Both the position numbers and the translations under genes were made by a program. The notes below the pieces were generated by a model that did not search any database, was not told the origin of the DNA, and worked only from the letters and a program-made list of their open reading frames with translations. Source: Symsagittifera roscoffensis (lineage: Eukaryota; Xenacoelomorpha; Acoela; Convolutidae). Taken from it: DNA of 64,000 bases. The stretch is from assembly GCF_963678635.1 (NCBI RefSeq), contig NC_087069.1, positions 44,156,688 to 44,220,687 on the forward strand, in the 5' to 3' direction. Numbering within the stretch: position 1 is the first letter of the stretch; each line of letters begins with the position of its first letter. Positions 55,505 through 64,000 of this stretch are shown here, piece by piece.

Positions 55505-55875
55505 ACAGTTTGGGAGTGGGGTTCAAGTGGGGGAGGAAGTGGGTTCAGGTGGGGGAGGGGGTGGGTTCAGGAGTGGGGAGGGTTCAGGTGGGGGAGGGGG
55601 TGGGTTCAGGAGTGGGGAGGGTTCAGGTGGGGGAGGGGGTGGGTTCAGGTGGGGGGGAGGGGGTGGGTTCAGGTGGGGGGGAGGGTTATTGTTCAGTTGG
55701 GTGGGGGGATGTTCAGGTAGGCGGGGGGGGGGCTGGGGTTTGGATGGGGGTTCTGATTTTGTTTTATAAGGCATTTAGGGGGGGTGGTTGTTCAGTTGGG
55801 TGGGGGGATGTTCAGGTAGGGGGGGGGGGCTGGGGTTTATTTGGGGGTTCTGATTTTGTTTTATAAGGCATTTTG
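55505..55875. repeat. G-rich minisatellite
   Basis: Units of about 44 bp built on GGGTTCAGGTGGGGGAGGGG occur at 55530-55690. A duplicated longer unit of about 97 bp, ending in TTCTGATTTTGTTTTATAAG, follows (ends at 55770 and 55867). Three overlapping frames are open only because of composition. Confidence 0.85.
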
Positions 55876-57540
55876 TTTTGGCGAGAAAAATGGATTTAAA
55901 TCGATTTTTAGTCCAATTTTGTTGTCTCAACGTAACATGGGAATCGATTATATTTACAAAATTTTTGACCAAGAAAATCCATTAGAATCGATTTGTTTTT
56001 ACTTTTCTTTTATGCGGGAAAACTCTCAAACTATTTAGGTCGATTGATTTTTGTACAGAATCAAGAGTAATACCTGATTGCCCACAATTTGTAATCAATG
56101 TTAATTAAATTAATTTTGAAAAATGGCGGTATTTCATTTCTCGTTCTTTTTTGTTCCCGCAGTGACAAAAATTGATAAAATCGATCATCTACAGAAAAAT
56201 ATACAGATTTTAGAAAAATTGTAATTCGTTTTTTGATAGAGTATAACTACGATTATAACCATTAGATAATCGAGTAGAGTTCAATTTTTTTTGCGATAGT
56301 CAATTTTTTATAACCACTATCAAAACACAACAAATTTGGTTTTTCTTTGTCAATTTTCACACAGACTATATACAGTTTTTTTACAAGTTATCTACAGATT
56401 ATCTAAAGATTATCTACAGGTTATTTTTTATGCAGATAACCTACATGTTATACACAGATTATTTACATATTATAAACATGTTTTATACATGTTTCATACA
56501 CTATAAAATTGATTAAGTTGGCATAAAATCCATTTATTTTTGGTGGAAAAAAATGAAATTTTTCTGTACAGAATTGATCATCGTTCGCAGAATGGTTGTA
56601 GAAAAAATGATTGCGTACTTTGGTTAATCTGCAGATTTTTCTCTATATAATCGATTTTTGTCCGTTTTTCTCACTGCGGGTTGTTCTTGAATTTGATTAA
56701 GGTCTTTGCGATCTATGTTTTTGTGGCTTCAGATTTGATTTTTTACTACTGACTTGTATCAGATTTAGGTTTTTTAAGAGTAGGTTTCTAGTGAAAAAAC
56801 TCTGGTTGTTGTTCTCATTCTATTTTTTTAAAGTTTGTTTTGATATGCTTGATACGTTTATGATATGTGTTTGATGTGTTTTGATGTTTTTTTTGTGTTT
56901 TTCTTCCTTTTTTTGTTTATTTTGATTTTTTCGGTGCCTAATTTTTGATTTTTCAAGCAAGATTTAAACATATCTTTCAATATGAAGAATATTTTGGTAC
57001 TGAATGTATTTGTCATTGGGAAGATCTTGTTTAAATGATTAAAATTGTAATTTTAGTTGTTATAGGGTTAAAATTTTCGAATTCCAAAAAAATTCGGAAT
57101 ATTACACAATTTTCTGTGTAATTGGTGCATTGCAAGCGATAAGGTTGCTCTCTATGTTCTTCTTTATAGTTTTTGTTTTCTTTGATTATACCGACAAAAT
57201 TTAACGATTTGTCTTTGGATGACAGAAACATACACAATTAAATTGTTCGCTTATATAGTGCGTGGTTTGGCCTCATAATGAATCCATATTGTGATTCTGA
57301 AAGTTTTTAAAATTACTCTCTGTGCGTTTTTGTGAAGTTAATTCTTTTCAGTTTATTATTCAAATTTTTAGTGGAACCCTATTTCACTTACGTGAGTTTT
57401 GGTTTTGTATTCATTATTTATACTTTCCGCAGCTTTGTTGCTGTATAAAACACAAAACCCCTGAGACTGTGCTCAATTTAAACTTCTACTGTGCTCTACT
57501 GATGTCTCGACTTTGTACTTAACTTACAAATGCTTCTCGA
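55876..57540. other. Non-coding AT-rich sequence
   Basis: Contains a run of TTATCTACAGATTA-type repeats around 56380-56490. No gene recognised. Confidence 0.4.
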
Positions 57541-58003
57541 GCGCGGAATTTGAGTGGAAAAGTGCAATTGCTCGACTTTCAGTTGAAACATAAGTCGAAC
57601 ATCTTTTGGCGGGTCGTGCGTTCCTGGTGGCGCGGCGTTGTTTCGTTTCACATGACCCGAAAAAAAAAGATTTTCAGTTTCGGTAATTTTTCAGTTGTTA
57701 AGTGGTTTGAAATTGAGTTTATTATAAAGAGGGTGCACTTATTTTGAATAAAGATAGCGATAAGAATCAACATACAATAACACCGCATTTTCAACGTAAA
57801 ACTGCAGAAAGTTTGTTACGACTTCCTTTGTTTTCCAACCCTCTCTCCACAGTTGAAAGTGACATTCTTGAAATAGTTTTATGAACTGTCAAAGTTCATT
57901 GAGGTTTGGCACGGCGAACACACATTTCCCCAAGTGGAGGTGCTCGACTTATGTTTTGACTGAAAATTGAGCAATTGCAATTTTTTAAACTCAAATTCTG
58001 CGG
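57541..58003. mobile_element. MITE with GAATTTGAGT / ACTCAAATTC ends
   Basis: Left arm 57541-57605 (GCGGAATTTGAGT, CAATTGCTCGAC) is inverted at about 57938-58003. No coding capacity. Boundaries approximate. Confidence 0.65.
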
Positions 58004-58876
58004 TCTAGAAGCAATTTTAAGTCGAACACAAAATCTTAATATACCCGATTTTGCCAGGGAAAGTCGAAACATATGTCGTGCACAGTCGAAACATGTGTCA
58101 ATTAAAGCTCACACTTTTGTGATCTAGAAAGATGAAGTATTCTTTGAAAATCCCCGTGTTGATCATGCCTCTTCAAGCAAAACTGAGTCAGATCAGGAGA
58201 AAATTGAAAAATTTTTAGCCATTCGAGGAACTCAAAGTACACCCAAGTTTGGTCAAAAAATCAAAAGTTATAATTGTGAAAAAAAAATTAAACGCAAATT
58301 CAGGATTTGTGTCCAAGAAGCATGTTCAATGTGAACTTTGGACAGAATTTTCTTCGAAACTCTGTAAAATTTGAACCTTGACCAAGAGCAACTGATCAAA
58401 GTTACCCTATATTTGATTATTAATAATTAGTTTCAATGACTTAGCAAAAAATCCGGGTCTGAAAATGGCAGTTTTCACCACCTGCGATGGGTTTTGCATC
58501 TTAGTAATTTCTTAGTCGAATAAGCGAAGTCAAAAATTTGTTCATGCGACGTGAAACATTCTCGGCGAGAAAGCTGAAATCATAAGTGTCATACCTTTTT
58601 TGAACACAGCTGTCTGACAAAATCAGGCGTTTTGAAAAACTTAGCTCGGATGATGAACACTGGCTTTTTCAGACCAGACCTGGAAATGATTGTTAAGTGC
58701 TTCACACTAAAATGATATGTTCAGAATATTTGCTGTCTTCAGATGTAAAAATTTAGTTGAATTTCAGAGTTTAGTACAGTCAAAATGTTCCTTCATCCTG
58801 TAAATTAGGGATTTTGAAAAAAAACCTGAATTGGGTTTAATTTTTACCACTAGTCTATCTCTGCGGGGTGTATATA

Positions 58877-59337
58877 CTGGAGAAAAAGTAACGCAACCAA
58901 ACAATTTCGAAAACGATCTATTGGAAATACATTTTTGTCGGACTCAGGTTTTAATACAGAAAAAAAACTGAAATCTGACAGAGGGTGAGCCCCTTACATC
59001 AAAGGAAGGAAACATCGAGACTTTTTGATCCGGATAAAAAACCATGAAGTACGAAAAAGTTTTGTTTTCAATTTTTTTTAGAAACGCAACTTCACATTAC
59101 GTTTTCTCTCTCGGCTCAAGAATTTTTTCAAAAACTGCTTTGAATTTTTCAATAAGGGCTTTGCAATATGAGCTTACTTAAACTGTTTTTTAAGTTTCTC
59201 AAAAATTAGATAAAGACTAAGTATATCACTATCTAGAGGCAAAAATTAACATAATAGTAACCAATTTACTTTGTAATTTGAAACTTTTTCTCTCATTTTT
59301 ACTTTTAGTTTTTCTAGTTGCGTAACTTTTTCCCCAG
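58877..59337. mobile_element. Tc1/mariner-type MITE, TIR CTGGAGAAAAAGTAACGCAA
   Basis: CTGGAGAAAAAGTAACGCAA at the left end is matched by TTGCGTAACTTTTTCCCCAG at the right, each flanked by TA. 461 bp, no transposase. Confidence 0.8.
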
Positions 59338-59806
59338 TACAACCAATAAATTATAAAAAAACTTCTTCGAGACAGTCGAGAAATATGAAACAAATCGAGT
59401 TGTGGCCAAAAACGTCTAAACGTAGAAGTGGGTAGAATAGAGTCGGGCAATTTTTTTTGGTTGGGTCATATAATTCAAAATGTAACTATACGAGGTTCAA
59501 ACTATAATTTTTTAAAATTTAAATGTCAGTGAAAGTCGAAATAAATCAAATTTTGGTCAAGAAAATTGTAACATATCTAATTGGGTTGAATTTCTTCCAT
59601 AATAATCACTTCATAGTGCTTGAGAGTAGCTGTAAAATTTTTTGCTTTAAGAGGGTGGTTGCTATGATCGGGTTATTTGCTATAAAGGGAAAGACCTCAC
59701 CTGGTTTCTTCTATTTTGATACACAAGTATAAGAGTACTAAAAATAAAAGCAACAATGAACAAAGAAAATAATTTTTGGTTAGTCATTGAATATGATGAG
59801 AGGATA

Positions 59807-60038
59807 CACCAGTGAACAAAAGTAAGCGCAAGTGTAGATTAATACTCTCTGTAAATAGCCTGTTTTATTGTCCAGTTCGGAAAACTTTCCTTTGATATTC
59901 CCAAAAAAATTTAAATAGACCAAAAGCAAATGCAAAAAAATTTACTGAAATTTGAAAAAAGGTGTCCAAAGTTGGTATTGAAACGAGACAGTTTAGAGAG
60001 AAAAAACCTGAATTTGCATGTAATTTTTTTCACTGGTG
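59807..60038. mobile_element. TA-flanked MITE, TIR CACCAGTGAA
   Basis: CACCAGTGAA and TTCACTGGTG termini flanked by TA; 232 bp. It sits 13 bp from the next MITE and shares the CA-CTGGTG-like ends. Confidence 0.65.
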
Positions 60039-60051
60039 TAGATCACAAATA

Positions 60052-60493
60052 CACTGGTGGACAACATTAGGCGCAAACTCAGATTTTTATTTTCTGAAAA
60101 TTTTGTTTTCATCGTCGATCTCGGTCAACACTTCGTTCAAAAAACAATTGAATTGTTACATTGACCTGAAACAAATGTTCAGGTCCGAGAAAGCCAGATC
60201 TCCTCAACATCGCATGAGAAACTGTTTTTTGGTCCGCTTATTCAAGAAAGTCTTCACTATGATGCAAAACTTAGCGCAGATGAAGAAATCTGGTGTTTTC
60301 GGACCCGGATTACATTAGTAAGTCATTGAAACCAAACGTTGATAGTTTCATATCTGGTAGCTCTGATGATTCGATTTGGGTCTGTGTTAAAATTTAACTG
60401 AAAATCGAAATAATTTTTATGCAAAGTGAATATTGAAAACTGGTATTTCAGAGAGTAAAACAATAAAATTGTGCTGAATTTTGTCCACTAGTG
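60052..60493. mobile_element. TA-flanked MITE, TIR CACTGGTGGACAA
   Basis: CACTGGTGGACAACATT at the left and AATTTTGTCCACTAGTG at the right, flanked by TA; 442 bp. Typical non-autonomous Tc1/mariner relative. Confidence 0.75.
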
Positions 60494-62630
60494 TAACAAA
60501 AAAAAATGATTAAGAAAACATTGTGTATGCGATGTGCTTGCTAGATTTACGAGCGAGAAATCAAGAACTTGACTCGGTTAAAATTACGAAAAAACGTTGT
60601 GAAATTTTTGTCATTTCGTGACTTTAGATGTTTCTGTTAATTTTTACCAAGATTTTTTGCTGCTTTTAATGCTGATTGATGAAACTGATTCCAATGTCAT
60701 CATTTTTAACCAATTTTTTTCTTCGGATCAAAATCTTTTTTTTAGATGAAACAAATTCCAATGAAACATTTTTGGATGAAACATAACAATTTTTCAAACA
60801 TTCAGAATTCCCCGCTATATCAATTCAATCTAACTGCACCAAAGATGACGAGATATAAACATGCGATCAAACTAATTGAAATATTTGTCTACTTAAAAAA
60901 AATCAATTTCACCAAAAGCACAAAACAACTTTTTAGTAACCAAAAATGAATTGTACTTCAGTTCATAAACACGTGGGAGGCGAACATCAACAGTCCTAAC
61001 AAAATTACATAATTACATCAATAACAGTCCCATGGCAACTCAAATGGTCCCATTTTTGGTATTGTTCTCGAATACAGATTTTTTGCTTTACTATCATAAA
61101 AAAAATTGTTAAGGCGTTTTGGTTGCCAATGGTCCTTTTTTCTCAGGGGGAAGCATGTGTCGAAATTGGAGCAATTTCTTGGTGAAAATTTTCCTTGAAA
61201 AAAAGCTCAAAAATGTTTTCTTTCATGTTTCATTCGGCAATTTGCTTCAACCGTAAAAATAGTCTCCAACGTTTTTTGTAATTTGGGAGAGCTTGTAGAA
61301 TCGCTTCGGCCGAACTGAAAAAGATCCATGAAAAATTAAAATTTTTTCATCACCCCCTGATAACTAATTAGTACCGCACCTGTATCAATTGGTGATCTAT
61401 ACGTGACTTGTTGTATAACGCATTAACAAATCAGCCGTTAATTTTCGACTCCGCTCATTTTAGTTTTGTTTAAAACGGATTCCAAAAATCTGAAGAAAAT
61501 TTCTAAATTGAATTTTTTGCTCAAAAATTATGAGTTTTTCTAAATTGAATTTTTTGAGTTTTTCTATATAAAATTCAAATAAGCAAACATTCAAAACCAG
61601 TTTCTCTTCAAACTTGATGGACGTAACAAAATCATCAGAAAAACCTTCAAATGTCCAAATAAAAGAGGATTCTCTTTGAATTTTTCACCAAAACAACGTA
61701 AATGATGTAAAAACCTGGTGCTGGTAATCTAAGATAGTTAATTTGATTTGAATGGATGTTTGTAGCCCGTCGAATGCTTTCACGTGAGTCGTCTGTTTTT
61801 TTTGCTACCACCTTGTTTACTCACGATGTTTTGGGACTCCCGATAGCGGTTTGCCTGATCCCCACTTTGAACCTTTTTTTACCGAAATTAAACAATTTAC
61901 TAGCTGCTAGTTCTTTGCACCGCGCTTTGAAAGCACACCCGCACTCAGTAAAAAGAAAAAAAAATTGATTATATGGGATTTTTATTGTCAGTCTTCATAA
62001 ATTTCAAGAAGAAACAATTGCAATTGATTTAAAATGGTTTATAATGCTACTGTTTTTCGAAACAAAAAAAATTATTGTTGATTATATTCGATTATAATCG
62101 ATTATTTAAAAAACAGATATTTTTCGAGTTTTATTGAATTACAATCCATTTTAATCGATTATATTACATTTTAATCGATTATAATCCATTATTTTTCAAC
62201 AAACGTCAACGTTTCATTTTGTTTTGAATTGACGTGGGCTATGTAATTGTCGTTGGTATCAATTTAATTTTTCATTTTTTTCAACTCAATTTTTTTTTAA
62301 AACTTTACGAAAAAAAAAGACTTTTAAATAGTGCGACCTCAAAAAAATGCTTAGGCTTGCAGAAACATGGTAATAAACGTCTTCTCAATAGTTTTAACTA
62401 CGTTGAGTCAACGTTTGTCCAGGGTAGCGGCCATTTAGCCGATAGAATTTGGGCCGGAAGTAAATATAATAAGTGAGGCCGAAAATAATAAAAATAATCA
62501 AAATAAATTCTTTCTTTCTTCACAGTAATTTTACTGTCTTGTTTACCTTGGTACTGTCTTATTTACCTTTGGTTCCTTGGGGTACTTTGGGTACCTCGGG
62601 TCTTTTACTATTATTTTTATTTCAATTTTA
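60494..62630. other. Non-coding, with ATTATAATCGATTATAATCC palindromes
   Basis: No supported gene. Repeated self-complementary AATCGATTATAATC motifs cluster at about 62050-62200, and again at 63540-63700. Confidence 0.4.
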
Positions 62631-62730
62631 ATGGTCCAGAGTGGCAGTTTGTATGGTAAACGGTGTTCACGAACAAAGAAGACATTTTAAAATCACTGTA
62701 TTTGAGTTTTACTTTACTGGGGGGATTGAA

Positions 62731-62860
62731 CTATGTCTCTCTGAGTGTCTGAATCTGTGTCCCTATATGTGCACCTTTGAGTGTCTGAGTATGCATCCCT
62801 TTGCGTGCCCCTATAAGTGTCTGAGTATGCGTCCCTATGTGTGCCCCTATAAGTGTCGGA
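62731..62860. repeat. 36-bp minisatellite
   Basis: Three and a half copies of a 36-bp unit beginning GTGTCTGAGTATGC and ending CCCCTATAA. A plus frame gives regularly spaced cysteines, but this follows from the repeat. Confidence 0.8.
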
Positions 62861-62984
62861 GGGTGAGTGTATTTTGGGGTTCTGTTTTTCAAGTGGGAGG
62901 GATGATGTGTTTGCTAGTTTTTTAAATAATTATCTCATATTCTTTTTCATTATGATTCTTTTGTTTATGTCTCAACGACCTGAA

Positions 62985-63085
62985 GGTGCCACCTGAAGAT
63001 GCATCTCGCCTACGCCCACCTGTCACCTGGAGGTGCATCCTAGCTACACCCACCTATCACCTGAAGGTGCATCCTACCTACGATT
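62985..63085. repeat. 34-bp minisatellite
   Basis: Three copies of a 34-bp unit with ACCTG-AGGTGCATCCTA and CTACACCCACCTATC. Confidence 0.8.
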
Positions 63086-63171
63086 AAGCTATACTCTTAA
63101 GTTTTACTCTAAAAGTGGCGTTTGGTATTTATTCTGTTTTTATCTTATTTTTTCCTATGTTGATCTACTAG

Positions 63172-63472
63172 GAATTCATGTTTGAGAGTCCATATGAAAT
63201 CTTCGGACAAACTCTTTCCTTTTTCCCCGATCGTATGCATAAAAAATTTTCCGAATGTTTTAGACTTACAAAGAAGGAACAAAGTTTCTCGGAGTTCCCT
63301 CGGTGGAAATACGAACGGGGGCTACGCCTCACTAGTCTCGGCCACCCCTGGATATTTGGCCGGTCCCAGCAGATTAGGAGGCAGTCAGAACTACCTGGCA
63401 CTGGCTGACAGTAATCGTTTGAAGTCGGCCGACTCGCTGAAGGTGCATGAGTCAGGGGAACTGATGAACTAA
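63172..63472 (+). CDS. Candidate terminal exon of an unidentified host gene
   Basis: A pyrimidine-rich stretch (TTTTTATCTTATTTTTTCC) and ACTAG acceptor precede an open frame ending at TAA (63470-63472). The second half has higher GC and balanced codons unlike its surroundings and encodes a polar, Gly/Ser-rich tail (RSSLGGNTNGGY, GPSRLGGSQNYLAL, LKSADSLKVHESGELMN). The frame has no ATG before residue 9, consistent with an internal start. An alternative acceptor, TTACAAAG at about 63271, would give a shorter exon. The protein family was not recognised; no upstream exon could be found in the window. Confidence 0.5.
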
Positions 63473-63539
63473 AAGAAACTGTAATTTTGTACTTATAGCT
63501 TAAACTTAAATTAAATTAGGTATTTACTGTGTTTTCATG

Positions 63540-63720
63540 CAGATTATAATCCATTATAATTGATTTTTTGAGGTAATAATTTGATAGAAAAAGGGATTAT
63601 AATCTATTATAAAAGATTATAAAAGATTATAAGAGATTATAAGAGATTTTCGGAAAAATTATAATCAATTATCATTGATTATAAATTATTGTAATGTCAC
63701 GAAAAATGTTATCATTATAT
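63540..63720. repeat. ATTATAATC palindrome cluster
   Basis: Multiple GATTATAAxxGATTATAA units, including AAAAGATTATAAAAGATTATAAGAGATT, forming possible hairpins. Same motif family as 13.5, 55.2 and 62.1 kb. Confidence 0.6.
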
Positions 63721-64000
63721 TGTTTAAACACCTAGACTTGGCGCTTATAATTAATTATGATTTTGATAGAAGTACAATTGTAATATAATCGACTATTTTT
63801 CTTTTTACTGAGTGCGGGCAATCATCTATCTCTCAAAAATGTGTTTCGCAATCTTGTTTTTACGCAGTCTTAAAGTTTTAACCATAAGGTTATAAACGCT
63901 CGTAGAACTTTCAATATTTTGAAACGTTCGTAGAAATTTCGGTTGCAACCGCTCGTAGAACTTTAGCCATCAATTATTCACTCGAAACGATATCGTTCTC

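Noticed and set aside
55377-55866. Gly/Val/Trp-rich and Pro-rich ORFs
   Set aside because: Produced by the G-rich minisatellite; all frames are open for compositional reasons.
62641-62925. Cys-rich 94-codon plus frame
   Set aside because: The regular cysteines come from a 36-bp tandem repeat; no splice or start evidence.

Overview
The window looks like non-model invertebrate (probably arthropod-like) nuclear DNA. It is AT-rich, has GT-AG introns, is crowded with short inverted-repeat transposons, and contains a 200-base assembly gap (12433-12632). No operons, rRNA, CRISPR or functional tRNA genes were seen. The exact taxon cannot be named from the sequence.

Region 1 (1-12.4 kb) is a repeat graveyard. 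It holds broken, frameshifted copies of one unidentified protein family: one divergent copy on + at the left edge, and two closely similar tandem copies on - at 7.9-12.4 kb joined by a rearranged junction. Between them lie a deletion-riddled CR1/Jockey-like non-LTR retrotransposon (2.9-4.5 kb) and a 2-kb array of inverted repeats (4.85-6.9 kb).

Region 2 (18.05-52.99 kb, - strand) is one host gene. It can be assembled by hand from six exons with good splice sites and encodes a type II membrane-anchored METTL24/FkbM-like methyltransferase of about 314 residues. Its second intron is about 24.9 kb. MITEs lie in introns 1 and 2.

Region 3 (24,980-43,891) sits inside that intron in the same orientation and is the main discovery. 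It is an apparently intact 18.9-kb Ty3/Gypsy-type LTR element with 410-bp LTRs that look identical by eye and a 4-bp target duplication (ACGA). Its coding order is: short leader ORF; basic 155-aa ORF; a single 2740-aa Gag-Pol; two tiny hydrophobic ORFs (76 and 62 aa); a 378-codon open frame with no ATG at all; an 872-aa Env-like glycoprotein; and a 597-aa unknown protein. Several ORFs are linked by 4-base ATGA overlaps. This gene content is far larger than that of an ordinary Gypsy element and resembles a complex retrovirus. The identical LTRs and open frames point to a recent insertion.

Region 4 (53-64 kb) is repeat-rich: G-rich minisatellites, several TA-flanked Tc1/mariner-type MITEs, AT palindromes, and at 63.2-63.5 kb a plausible terminal coding exon of another host gene on +.
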